Part shown: positions 1 to 7,692 of the stretch, piece by piece
Layout: each line of letters opens with the position of its first letter
Numbering within the stretch: the stretch's first letter is position 1
NCBI GenBank assembly: GCA_030019205.1
Contig: JASEFH010000024.1
Span: 1-35,383, forward strand
Reading direction: 5' to 3'
From: Methanomicrobiales archaeon
GTDB lineage: Archaea; Halobacteriota; Methanomicrobia; Methanomicrobiales; JACTUA01
DNA length: 35,383 nt
Position numbers and translations under genes: made by a program
Notes under the pieces: model-generated
Databases searched by the model: none
Seen by the model: only the letters and a program-made list of their open reading frames with translations
Told to the model about the DNA's origin: nothing

Positions 1-1
1 G

Positions 2-523
2 GCTCATATACCTGGCCTGTGCCCTAATGATCTGGAGGGTTTTGGGATGACCTCCATGTATGCAATCTACATCGTGAGCGTGGAGGTGGCCATCCTCGGT
101 TTCGTCCTCGGGCTCCCCATCTACTATCTGCTCGGATACCCAGCCTACGTCCAGCTCTCGATTATCTCCGGGCTCTCCATGTTCATCCCCATCGTGGGTT
201 CGCTGGTGGTGATGGTCTTCCTGATCCTGTACAATCTCTCGATCGGAAGCCCAACCGGGCTGCTGATTGCGCTGATCGTCATCTACCCGATTGTCCTCTG
301 GGTACCTGGATCCCTCGTACGATCGAGACTGATGGGTAAGCGGATCGGCATCCACCCTATAATCATGATGATCGGCATCATCGGCGGTATCTCGATTATG
401 GGCATGATCGGGATCATCATCGGTCCACTCTTTATCGCCCTCCTTGTCTCCTCCTACCTGATACTCATCGACCAGCTGACTCGTATCAAGCGGTCCGCAG
501 GTGAGACGAAGACCACCGATTGA
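2..523 (+). CDS. AI-2E family permease, C-terminal part
   Basis: The reading frame is open from the first bases of the window, so this is the 3' end of a longer gene; the ATG at 47 is internal, not a likely start. The product has at least four strongly hydrophobic segments and the typical end of the AI-2E/PerM (UPF0118) family: a segment with FIPIVGS (the family's iP-x-G-s element) followed by long hydrophobic helices rich in Ile and Gly and a short charged tail. Family members are polytopic inner-membrane exporters or permeases; characterised ones export the AI-2 signal or act in Na+/H+ exchange, so substrate cannot be assigned. Family members are usually about 350 residues, so roughly half is missing upstream of the window. 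Confidence is good for the family, low for the substrate. Confidence 0.8.
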   Translation, partial: AHIPGLCPNDLEGFGMTSMYAIYIVSVEVAILGFVLGLPIYYLLGYPAYVQLSIISGLSMFIPIVGSLVVMVFLILYNLSIGSPTGLLIALIVIYPIVLWVPGSLVRSRLMGKRIGIHPIIMMIGIIGGISIMGMIGIIIGPLFIALLVSSYLILIDQLTRIKRSAGETKTTD

Positions 524-769
524 AGAGAGTGAGGGTGTCCAGCATGCCAGTCACCAGCACCCGGTATCACCGAATCTCCTCGACCTGGCGGCAAGTGTAT
601 CTGCCGCTGGACTAATCGCCTGCAAAGTCCTCCAGATGTCTCGATCTCAGGCCGTGGGTATTAAGGCCTCCCCCGGAACCCCTCCCTACCCCCTGCCAGC
701 GTTCCACATCCAGGCACAGGCCGGGAGCGCCTCACCCTTCTCCCGTATCGCCAGATCTCGCCGTTTCGA

Positions 770-868
770 TCACTTCGCGGGCTTTTCCATCATCTTCGGC
801 GCGACCAGCAGCAGAACTGCCGCTACTATCGCAATGGCCACTCCAGCAATGATGAACCTTTTATCCAT
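770..868 (-). CDS. 32-residue single-helix membrane peptide
   Basis: A short ORF (32 residues) starting at 868 encodes a Met-Asp-Lys-Arg start, one hydrophobic helix of about 19 residues rich in Ala, Ile, Val and Leu, and a basic tail ending in KMMEKPAK. What makes it credible is a strong SD sequence, AGGAGGA on the minus strand, about 7 nt before the ATG; random ORFs of this size rarely have this combination. The longer frame reading through from 1066 has Arg/Ser-rich sequence upstream and is not expected to be translated. Function is unknown; single-helix peptides of this type often modulate a membrane complex. It stands alone between two larger genes. Confidence 0.6.
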   Translation of the reverse strand: MDKRFIIAGVAIAIVAAVLLLVAPKMMEKPAK

Positions 869-1416
869 GCAAAAATTCCTCCTGCTCCTACGCCGGGAGC
901 GGGGGTAGTTCCTGCTCGTCCACCAAATACCTTTCGATGGTTGCCCTGCATATACCGCGGTCAGGCGGAGGGCTGGAGGCCCCGGGAGAGCCACGCTCTT
1001 TCGCGAATCCGGGGTGGTATCGGGGCGGGAGCAGTGCCGGCGCCAACTGATCGACCGCGATCTCAACCCTTCCCCGGCGGGTTGCCTCCTCGGGTGCTCT
1101 TCGTCTCGTGGTCCCGAGTACGGCCCGGGCGTCTCCGGTAGCCAGGGTGCTGCGGGGTATCTGCCCCCTCCAGTACCCCGGGATGCCTCCCTCTATTTCC
1201 AATCTTCCACCGGAATACAGTCTCCCTTGGAGAGTATCGAACCAAGGGTCCCGCCGGATATCACGAATCCTCTATCGAAAAACGATCCTGGCGTTGCCGA
1301 AGATCCGGACTGACGAAGCGCGTCCGCCATGCACCGCACATGGTCCATAAAGTGGCTTACCGGCGGGCGGTCAGAGGAGTACGGGGCTGCCCGGTCGGCA
1401 GAAAAAGGAGTGGATA
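869..1416. other. intergenic region without a recognisable gene
   Basis: About 550 bp between the small membrane peptide and the end of the solute-binding lipoprotein gene. Several overlapping frames are open on both strands, but their translations are Arg/Pro/Ser-rich and none has an SD or TATA in the right place. The first 20 bases hold the SD of the small peptide. Nothing else is recognised. Confidence 0.5.
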
Positions 1417-3366
1417 CTATTCGCAGCTCCTGAAGTTACCGGCCGCGACGATATAGGTCTTTCCGTCGCTCCCCGCGGTGCGGCGGCAATAGGTGGTCTT
1501 GTAGTATAGGCCCGTCTGGGACGGATCGCTGTAGACGTATTCCACCCAGCCCGTGCCGTCTGCCAGGGCCCCGCCAACGATCTCGTCGCGGAACGGTTTG
1601 CCCGTCACGTCGGTCTTCCCCCGGTAGTTGACGCCGACCTGGCGGATATTGTCGGCGTTGGCCACCATGGTGACGTTCTCGTCATACACGAAGACGTAGA
1701 GATCGGGGTGCTCCGGATCCTTATACGGGGCCTGGCCCGCGTTGATCCGCCGGAAGGTCTCGGGGGCGTTCCTCTCGATGTCCTCGGCAGTGCGGTTCAC
1801 GAGCGCCATCGCATCTGCATCAGCGAAGGTCTGCCGGGCGCAGCCGACCCCGAGATAGCGGTAGAGGATCCGCTCGTAGTCGCTGACCCCCAGGGCATCC
1901 CGCTGGAGACGGGTGTTGAGGAGCGCCTGATCGAAGGCCGTGACCGTCGTATTCGGAACATCCTTGCTGAAGACGAAGTAGAAGTCGTTCGTGCTCAAGG
2001 CGAAGACGACTTCATAGGCGTTCGGGTCCTCGGCCGTCTTCACCATCTGGTGCCGCCCGGCGAGGTCGCCCGTCGCCCAGAGGTCGATCTCGCCCTCCTC
2101 CAGCATGCGGAGGAGATCCTCGGGGGCCGGGGCGTTGACGATCCGGGACGCGTTCACGCCACGGTCGGTGAGGAGGGTGTTCTCGATGGAGTCCTCCACA
2201 ACGCCGATCCGGTACTGGTTAAGGTCTGCAGGAGAGTCGATCGTGATGTTCCGGCGGATCGGTGCATAGACGACGAAACTTCCCCGGGTGAACGGCCCGA
2301 CCCACGTGCAGAGGGGCTCCCGGTCCGGGGAGCGGACGATGGAGAAGAGCACCGAACCGCCGTTCTGCACCTCACGGAAGCCTTCAGCCAGCGGCACGAT
2401 GCGCACGTCCTCCCGGGAGCGGTTCACACCGATATCCTTGAAGACCGCCTCCAGGATCTCGACGGCGATGCCGGTCGCCGTCCCGTTCTCCTCGAAGTTG
2501 TAGGGGGCCCACTCCTCCGTCAGGTACTCCAGCTGGCCCAGGCCGACCGCGGGGACGTGCCGCCCCAGGACCCGCTCGTAGGTGCTGATCCCCGCATCGT
2601 CCTTCTCGGCCTTGAGGTCGTCCAGTGCCTGCTGGAAGGCCTGCACGGTCGAATCGGGAACGTCCCGGCTAAACCCGTAATAGATGGGAATATCCGGGAA
2701 GGTGTAGACGATCCGGAAGGAGTAGGCGTTGCCGGTCACCTGCCAGGTGAAGAACCGCCCCGAGGTCTTCGAATAGGCCCAGAGATCGAGCTCGCCATCC
2801 TGGAGCTGCCGCACGAGCATGGAAACATTCGTCTCCGTCACCAGATCGCTTGCGTCCACACCGAGATCCAGCAGCTGCTGGACGGCGGCGTCATCCTCGA
2901 TCACACCGATGCGGTAGCCCAGCAGGTCCTCGGGACTGTCAACCACGATCCCGCTGTCCGGGCGGGCGAAGAGGGCGGTTGTGTCGGGATATAGGGGTCC
3001 GGCCCACTTGAAGGAGCTCTCCCGCTCGGGCAACCGGGCGATGGCGAAGATCATGGTGTTGTTCCCGGTGAGGGCCGCCTGATAGCCTTCTGTCCATGGG
3101 ACCAGTTTCACCTCTTCCCGGGACACTCTCTGGCCCATCCTCTCGGTGATCAGCTCGAAGAGGTCGATGGTGAGCCCCTGCAGGGTCCCGTTCTCCTCGT
3201 AATTGTAGGGCGGGTTGTTCTCCGTATAGTATGTCAGGTTCAGTGGTGCCGATAGGGAGGGTCCCATGCTGGTCTGCAGGTCGGATGTGCAGCCGGCGGC
3301 CAGGAGCAGCGTTCCCAGCAGCACCGCTGTAAGGAAACGGTGCGTGAAGCAGAGAGGCGATGCCAT
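1417..3366 (-). CDS. Lipoprotein with two solute-binding domains and a C-terminal Cache domain
   Basis: The 649-residue product begins with a lipoprotein signal: basic n-region, hydrophobic stretch and lipobox LAAGC with Cys26. Two tandem periplasmic-binding (SBP_bac_3) domains follow, about residues 40-270 and 275-510. They repeat the same pattern: YYTENNPPYNYEENG and EYLTEEWAPYNFEENG at the start, then GLTIDLFE or GIAVEILE, GYRIGVIEDD or QYRIGVVEDS, and GELDLWA or GEIDLWA. Residues about 520-645 resemble a single Cache (sCache_2) sensor: DLYVFVYDENVTMVANADN, GKTDVTGKPF, GWVEYVY, and a DGKTYIVAAG-type end. There is no transmembrane segment after the signal, no kinase and no methyl-accepting domain, so it is probably an anchored extracytoplasmic ligand binder that would work with an unseen partner. 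No permease genes are adjacent. A TATA-like box about 25 bp before the ATG and the lack of an SD suggest a leaderless mRNA. Confidence 0.85.
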   Translation of the reverse strand: MASPLCFTHRFLTAVLLGTLLLAAGCTSDLQTSMGPSLSAPLNLTYYTENNPPYNYEENGTLQGLTIDLFELITERMGQRVSREEVKLVPWTEGYQAALTGNNTMIFAIARLPERESSFKWAGPLYPDTTALFARPDSGIVVDSPEDLLGYRIGVIEDDAAVQQLLDLGVDASDLVTETNVSMLVRQLQDGELDLWAYSKTSGRFFTWQVTGNAYSFRIVYTFPDIPIYYGFSRDVPDSTVQAFQQALDDLKAEKDDAGISTYERVLGRHVPAVGLGQLEYLTEEWAPYNFEENGTATGIAVEILEAVFKDIGVNRSREDVRIVPLAEGFREVQNGGSVLFSIVRSPDREPLCTWVGPFTRGSFVVYAPIRRNITIDSPADLNQYRIGVVEDSIENTLLTDRGVNASRIVNAPAPEDLLRMLEEGEIDLWATGDLAGRHQMVKTAEDPNAYEVVFALSTNDFYFVFSKDVPNTTVTAFDQALLNTRLQRDALGVSDYERILYRYLGVGCARQTFADADAMALVNRTAEDIERNAPETFRRINAGQAPYKDPEHPDLYVFVYDENVTMVANADNIRQVGVNYRGKTDVTGKPFRDEIVGGALADGTGWVEYVYSDPSQTGLYYKTTYCRRTAGSDGKTYIVAAGNFRSCE

Positions 3367-3385
3367 GAGGGAGAATCGACGGCAA

Positions 3386-3395
3386 GTTTATAAAG
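3386..3395 (-). promoter_or_regulatory. TATA-like box for the solute-binding lipoprotein gene
   Basis: CTTTATAAAC on the minus strand is centred about 25 bp before the ATG at 3366. With the usual archaeal TATA-to-start spacing, transcription would begin at or next to the start codon, which agrees with the absence of an SD. Inference from spacing only. Confidence 0.55.
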
Positions 3396-3562
3396 ATTCG
3401 GATGCCCCTGGCGGTGAGGGGAACAGACATGCCGCCGTTTCAGCGCGAGCCAGGCGTCGCACGGATGCCATGGCCAGGATTCGGGACCGGTATCGGAAAG
3501 TCCCCCGGCAGGTGCCGCCGAAAGTATCCCGGCCATGGCGATGCCCTGGGGGTTCCCATTGC

Positions 3563-3570
3563 CTTTATTA
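3563..3570 (+). promoter_or_regulatory. TATA-like box for the GYD gene
   Basis: CTTTATTA is centred about 26 bp before the ATG at 3593, the spacing expected for a leaderless archaeal transcript. No SD is visible before that ATG. Confidence 0.5.
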
Positions 3571-3592
3571 CCTTCCTCGCACATGCATCCGC

Positions 3593-3886
3593 ATGCCCAT
3601 CTATGTCGTGCTTGGAAAACTGACACACAAGGCAATCGAGAACGCGGAAGGGTTTGCAGAGCGGGATGCCCGGGGAGAGGAGGCCGTGCGGGCCGCCGGC
3701 GGAAGGCTGCTAGCCCACTACTACACGTTCGGCCGCTACGACTTCGTGATAGTGGTAGAGATGCCATCGAACGAGGCGATGGTGCAGCTCCTCGTTGAAA
3801 CTGGAAAATGGGGCACGATCAGCACCGAGACCCTGACCGCGCTGCCGCCGGAGCTGGTATACCGAGCGGTCGCCGGGATGCGATAG
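3593..3886 (+). CDS. GYD domain protein
   Basis: A 97-residue protein beginning MPIYVVLGKLT. It matches the GYD family (small ferredoxin-like alpha/beta fold) by its layout: an opening beta strand with a K-L-T, a helix with repeated Glu/Arg, RLLAHYYTFGRYDFVIVVEMP as the signature beta hairpin (residues about 39-58), and a GTISTETLTALP strand near the end. The function of the family is not established. The frame is open far upstream, but the TATA-like box 26 bp before this ATG and the fit to family length make 3593 the best start. It is divergent from the lipoprotein gene and 130 bp before the deaminase gene. Confidence 0.8.
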   Translation: MPIYVVLGKLTHKAIENAEGFAERDARGEEAVRAAGGRLLAHYYTFGRYDFVIVVEMPSNEAMVQLLVETGKWGTISTETLTALPPELVYRAVAGMR

Positions 3887-4016
3887 GGTCCGGACAATGC
3901 GGTGGAGAGCATCCTCTCCAGAGTGGAGGCCAGAATACCGGGAGCATCCTTCTTCCCCTCTCTGAGATGGCAACATTCAATGGCTTAAGATCCCTGTGTA
4001 TTGTGGAGTTGCTGCA

Positions 4017-4496
4017 ATGGATGAGTTCATGCAGGCCGCCATCGAGGAAGCCCGGCAGGGGTTGAGCGAAGGCGGCATTCCCATCGGATCGGTGCTGGTG
4101 ATCGACGGCTTGATCGTCGGGCGGGGGCACAACCGCAGGGTGCAGGTGGGCAGCGCCATCCTGCATGCCGAGATGGACTGCCTGGAGAACGCAGGAAGGC
4201 TCAAGCCCGGGGAGTACCGCCGGGCGGTGCTGTACTCGACGCTCTCCCCGTGCGACATGTGCAGCGGAGCGGTCCTGCTCTACAAGATCCCGCGGGTCGT
4301 GATCGGCGAACACCGCACTTTCCAGGGGCCGGAGAACTATCTCCGATCGCGGGGGGTGGAATTGATTGTCCAAGACGATGCAGAGTGCATCCGGCTGATG
4401 CGCGATTTCATCGCCGCCAATCCTCAGGTGTGGTACGAGGATATCGGGGAGGAGCAGATTCCCCTTTTCAGGGAAGAGGCGCATCCTCCCCGGTGA
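4017..4496 (+). CDS. Cytosine deaminase, yeast FCY1-like
   Basis: A 159-residue member of the cytidine deaminase fold. Zinc-binding and catalytic residues are visible: LHAEMD (His50, Glu52) and SPCDMCSGA (Cys79, Cys82). The whole length resembles fungal cytosine deaminase more than the bacterial amidohydrolase-type enzyme: EGGIPIG near residue 20, GRGHNRR, GSAILHAE, YSTLSPCDMCSGA, IPRVVIGE, and a C-terminal WYEDIGEE equivalent to the WFEDIGE end of the yeast protein. The expected reaction is cytosine to uracil plus ammonia, a pyrimidine salvage step. A GTG at 3996 is possible in frame, but the ATG at 4017 has a GTGGAG element about 8 nt upstream and fits the family start. It may also be a guanine or related base deaminase, though this is less likely given the FCY1-type ends. 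The 3' end overlaps the decayed Cache gene on the other strand. Confidence 0.82.
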   Translation: MDEFMQAAIEEARQGLSEGGIPIGSVLVIDGLIVGRGHNRRVQVGSAILHAEMDCLENAGRLKPGEYRRAVLYSTLSPCDMCSGAVLLYKIPRVVIGEHRTFQGPENYLRSRGVELIVQDDAECIRLMRDFIAANPQVWYEDIGEEQIPLFREEAHPPR

Positions 4497-4995
4497 TCTC
4501 GCTCGGGTAGAAACCCGATCCGACCCACCAGACCTCGTCCACGGGGAGGACGTAGCCGATCTTCACCTCGCCCCGGTTCTCGTTCTCCAGGTTCGGCCAG
4601 ACGAACACGACGTAACCGCCACCGGAGCGTGCAGCCTCGACCAGCACCCGGATGTTCTCCATCCCGAAGGGATCCTGTAGCCCGGAGAGGTCTGTCCCGA
4701 TCAGCCCCGGCGGGTGGGAGAGCGTGAGCGTCGTCCCGTGCGGTCGAGGGCGTAGATGGAGAGGTTGCCGCGTACGAACGTTCCGTTCCTGTCGTTAACT
4801 CTTCCATAGCGGCCTCCCGCCCGTGCACCTGCGCATACTCGAAGACTCTCTCCACGAATGCCGCCAGTCCCTCGCGAGATGCGGAAGCCGTCCGCGGGGC
4901 AGGCGTCGGCGCCGCCGGGGGGGCATGGTGCACGTATGGGTGCAGACGGCAACTGGAACCGCGACAGGCAGAAGTCCGAGTGCGACGAAGACCAT
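4468..4995 (-). pseudogene. Frameshifted Cache-domain exported protein
   Basis: Pieces of one protein appear in order in three frames on the minus strand. The start at 4995 gives a signal-like hydrophobic stretch (MVFVALGLLPVAVPVAVC). The next frame carries EGLAAFVERVFEYAQVHGRE and MEEL, the third carries NDRNGTFVRGNLSIYALDRTG, and the last carries SHPPGLIGTDLSGLQDPFG, GGGYVVFVWPN, KIGYVLPVDEVWWVGSGFY. Together these are the classic small Cache (sCache_2) sequence seen in methanogen sensor lipoproteins. The breaks fall at the G7 run 4917-4923, near 4793-4800 and near 4733-4737, each a one-base change. Three breaks in 530 bp suggest real decay, but homopolymer sequencing error is possible. It overlaps the deaminase gene tail by 29 bp on the opposite strand. 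If intact it would be about 175 residues. Confidence 0.7.
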
Positions 4996-5187
4996 ATGCG
5001 TTCTATTGCCGGGCAGTCTGGTGGCCCGGGCAACAAAGTGAGCGCAGCCCATTATCGCACTTCGTCGGCCGCTGCGGATGCTGGCGGCCCTGCGGCTGAG
5101 CCCGGGCGTCGTAGAACCCCTTCCCCCTATCGCATGACAACGGGACCAGGATCAGGCTTAAGTGGATGCACGGCGTTCCGGAGCTCG

Positions 5188-6417
5188 ATGACGGCTCAAA
5201 CCTTCGCAGCCGAACGGGACCCTTTCCGCTGCGAATTCTGCGGCTTTTGCGAGACGCTCGTCCCCTGCCATCGCGTTCTGGCAGGGGACACATCGGCGTG
5301 CTCCGGCTGCGGGGCCTGCGCCCTGGCCTGCCCCAACGAAGCCATCCGCATGGTGGAGAGCCCGAGGACACGGCAGGTCGCGATTCGCGTGGACGGCGAT
5401 CGGGTATCCGTCCCCGAACGGATCACCGTCAAGCGGGCGCTCGAGCTGCTCGGCTACTCCTTCGGCTCGATGCCGGCCGAGGGCGATCTCTTTGCCCCCT
5501 GCGGGGTCGGGGGGTGCTGGAGCTGTGCCGTGCTGATCGACGGGGAGCTCCGGCAGAGCTGCGTCACCACGGTGCGGGAGAGGATGGAGATCATGACCCG
5601 GGTCCCGCCCTCCCTGCCTCCCCGGCGGTCCGTTCACGGCTGGATGGGGCACGCGGTCGGCGGCGTCGGCACTCCCTGGCACCTGAAGAGTCCGGCGGGA
5701 TTCATCGAGGCGGCGGTCTTTGCCTGCGGCTGCAACCTGCGCTGCCCCCAGTGCCAGAACTGGCGGATGGCGTACAGCGGCGTCCTGCCGCCCCTGACGG
5801 CGGAGGAGGCGGCAACCCGGATGACCCTTGCCCGCCGATACTACGGGGTGGACCGCATGGCCGTATCCGGCGGCGAGAGCACGCTGAACCGCTCATGGCT
5901 CCTCTCCTACGTCCGGCACCTGAAGAGCATGAACCCCGACGGGCGGGCCCGCATCCATGTCGATACGAACGCCACCATCCTCACGGAGGATTACATCGAC
6001 GCCCTCGTCGATGCCGGCATGACCGATATCGGGCCCGATCTGAAGGGGCTCACCGCGGAGACATTCGTGCGCATCACAGGCATAGGGGATCCCGATCTCG
6101 CGGAGCGTTACCGGCGGATGGCATGGAGCGCCGTCGAATACCTGGTCCGCCGGTATCGGGACGAGGTCTTCGTCGGCGTGGGAATCCCCTACAATCCAGC
6201 CCTGATCTCGAAGGACGAGGTTGCCGCCATGGGGGAGCGTCTCTGCCGCCTGGATCCCGGGCTGCAGGTCTGCGTCCTGGACTACCGCCCGGAGTTCAGG
6301 AGGCTGGACCTCGTGCGGCCCACCCGTTCCCGGATGCGGGAGATCCGGGAGATCCTGCACGGCACGGGGCTGAAGACCGTCCTCTGCCAGACCGCTTCGG
6401 GCTACATCGGGCCGTGA
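5188..6417 (+). CDS. Radical SAM protein with N-terminal ferredoxin and [2Fe-2S] domains
   Basis: A 409-residue protein with four probable Fe-S sites in order. Residues 15-27 hold Cys15, 18, 21 and 27. Residues 38-48 hold CSGCGACALACP, a [4Fe-4S] ferredoxin motif. Cys105, 110, 113 and 125 have the C-x4-C-x2-C-x11-C spacing of xanthine-oxidase-type [2Fe-2S] domains. Cys182, 186 and 189 (CNLRCPQC) form the radical SAM CX3CX2C motif, followed by SGGEST and DTNAT elements of the barrel. The barrel resembles pyruvate formate-lyase activating-type enzymes, so it may activate a glycyl radical enzyme or modify another target; no such partner is in the window. The extra clusters could pass electrons to the radical SAM cluster (inference). 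The ATG at 5188 begins just before the first Cys motif; sequence upstream in frame does not look coding, and a CTTAAG element lies about 30 bp before it. Confidence 0.82.
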   Translation: MTAQTFAAERDPFRCEFCGFCETLVPCHRVLAGDTSACSGCGACALACPNEAIRMVESPRTRQVAIRVDGDRVSVPERITVKRALELLGYSFGSMPAEGDLFAPCGVGGCWSCAVLIDGELRQSCVTTVRERMEIMTRVPPSLPPRRSVHGWMGHAVGGVGTPWHLKSPAGFIEAAVFACGCNLRCPQCQNWRMAYSGVLPPLTAEEAATRMTLARRYYGVDRMAVSGGESTLNRSWLLSYVRHLKSMNPDGRARIHVDTNATILTEDYIDALVDAGMTDIGPDLKGLTAETFVRITGIGDPDLAERYRRMAWSAVEYLVRRYRDEVFVGVGIPYNPALISKDEVAAMGERLCRLDPGLQVCVLDYRPEFRRLDLVRPTRSRMREIREILHGTGLKTVLCQTASGYIGP

Positions 6418-6519
6418 AGCCCTCGATCCTCCCTTGCCACCCTCCCTGCGCCGGTTGCACCGGGCCGTTCCCGCATCCCTTAATGCATGCCCGTCCCAAT
6501 ACTGGATGGAGGCAAGTCC

Positions 6520-6705
6520 ATGGAGGGGAGACGCTGCCCGAACTGCGGCTCCGATCGGGTGATTCCGATCCGCTACGGGATGCCCTCCTGCCGCATGTGC
6601 GAGGAGGAGCAGAAGGGCCGCCTGATCCTGGGGGGGTGCATGCCGCACAGAAACAACTGCCACTGCAAAGCGTGCGGCCACGAGTGGGCGGATACCGGGC
6701 AGTAA
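6520..6705 (+). CDS. Small zinc-ribbon protein
   Basis: A 61-residue protein with two zinc-knuckle halves, CPNCGS near the N-terminus and CKACGHEW near the C-terminus, plus a middle CRMCEEE and a Gly-rich LILGGC segment. It resembles small zinc-ribbon proteins of methanogens with no established role. An ATG at 6487 in the same frame would add 11 residues, but the ATG at 6520 has GGAGG (6508-6512) at 7 nt spacing and begins directly before the zinc motif, so 6520 is preferred. It follows the radical SAM gene by about 100 bp on the same strand; co-transcription is possible but not shown. Confidence 0.75.
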   Translation: MEGRRCPNCGSDRVIPIRYGMPSCRMCEEEQKGRLILGGCMPHRNNCHCKACGHEWADTGQ

Positions 6706-6792
6706 GGGCGCTCTGGGGAACGCACGAGCTTCCGCAGGAGGCCGGACGTCCCTGCGGGCTGCACCATCGGATGGATCGGCGTGCCGCAACCG

Positions 6793-7605
6793 TCACCCGA
6801 ACGTCACGTCCAGCACCATCATCGTGACGAAACCAAAAAGCAGGCTCATCGTCGCGAGATCCGTATTTCCGTGCATCTGCGACTGCGGGATCACCTCTTC
6901 CCCCACCACGAAGATCATGGCGCCTGCAGCAAATCCAAGAGCATAGGGGAGCAGCGGCTGGGCGATAACGACGGCTGCTGCCCCGATGACCGCGGCAATC
7001 GGCTCCACTACCGCGGAGAGCTGCCCATACCAGAAGCTTTTGAGCCGCGAGTGCCCTTCCCCGGCGAGCGGGCCCGAGACGGCAAATCCTTCCGGGAAGT
7101 TCTGCAGGCCGATCCCCAGCGCCAGGACCATGGCCGCTCCCAGGCCTTCGGGGGAGATGCCCGCGGCGACCGCGCCGAATGCAACCCCGACCGCAAGCCC
7201 CTCGGGGATGTTGTGCATCGTGATGGCGATCACGAGCAGCGACGTGCGGCGCAGCGAGGATCTCGGCCCTTCTGCCAGGGAATCGGGGAACCCCGGGTGG
7301 AGGTGGGGGAGGAAGCGGTCCATCCCGCGGAGGAACACCCCGCCGAGGATGAACCCGACTGCCGGCGGTGCGCATGCCTGAAGGCCGACCGATCCGGACA
7401 GTTCGATGGCCGGCACCAGAAGCGACCAGAAGCTGGCGGCAATCATGATGCCCCCGGCAAACCCGAGCATGCCGTCCAGCGTGCGGCGGTCGATCTCCCG
7501 CGTGAAGAAGACCAGGGCGGCACCGAGGGCGGTGAGCCCCCAGGTGAAGCATCCGGCGAGAAAGGCCTGCAGGACCGGGTGCAGTTCCGTGAACTGGTCG
7601 AGCAT
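6793..7605 (-). CDS. ZIP family divalent metal transporter
   Basis: A 270-residue polytopic membrane protein with about eight hydrophobic segments. The ZIP metal-site motifs are present: HNIPEG (His131, Asn132, Glu135) in the fourth main helix and NFPEG (Asn169, Glu172) in the fifth. A cytoplasmic loop around residues 100-104 (HLHPG) is short and His-containing. This arrangement matches the GufA/ZupT branch, which carries Zn2+ and other divalent ions. The start has AGGAGA about 9 nt upstream. It lies 85 bp after the DPSL ferritin on the same strand, separated by a hairpin-T6 terminator, so it may have its own promoter or depend on readthrough. A link between metal uptake and iron storage is plausible but only positional. 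Confidence 0.88.
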   Translation of the reverse strand: MLDQFTELHPVLQAFLAGCFTWGLTALGAALVFFTREIDRRTLDGMLGFAGGIMIAASFWSLLVPAIELSGSVGLQACAPPAVGFILGGVFLRGMDRFLPHLHPGFPDSLAEGPRSSLRRTSLLVIAITMHNIPEGLAVGVAFGAVAAGISPEGLGAAMVLALGIGLQNFPEGFAVSGPLAGEGHSRLKSFWYGQLSAVVEPIAAVIGAAAVVIAQPLLPYALGFAAGAMIFVVGEEVIPQSQMHGNTDLATMSLLFGFVTMMVLDVTFG

Positions 7606-7670
7606 GGTGTAATTTCTCCTGCACGGATCTAGCCCTGGTGCCCGATTTGGGAGATGACGGGCGCCCGCAC

Positions 7671-7692
7671 AAAAAAGAGAGGGCCCCCTCTT
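7671..7692 (-). terminator. Hairpin and T-run after the DPSL ferritin gene
   Basis: On the minus strand the DPSL stop codon is followed at once by AGAGGG-GG-CCCTCT and then six T residues within a short distance. Archaeal termination is driven mainly by T-runs; the hairpin is an added feature. It separates the ferritin gene from the ZIP gene. Confidence 0.6.

Noticed and set aside
1708-2994. Plus-strand ORF of 428 codons inside the solute-binding lipoprotein gene
   Set aside because: Shadow of the minus-strand lipoprotein gene, whose lipobox and twin domains are unmistakable.
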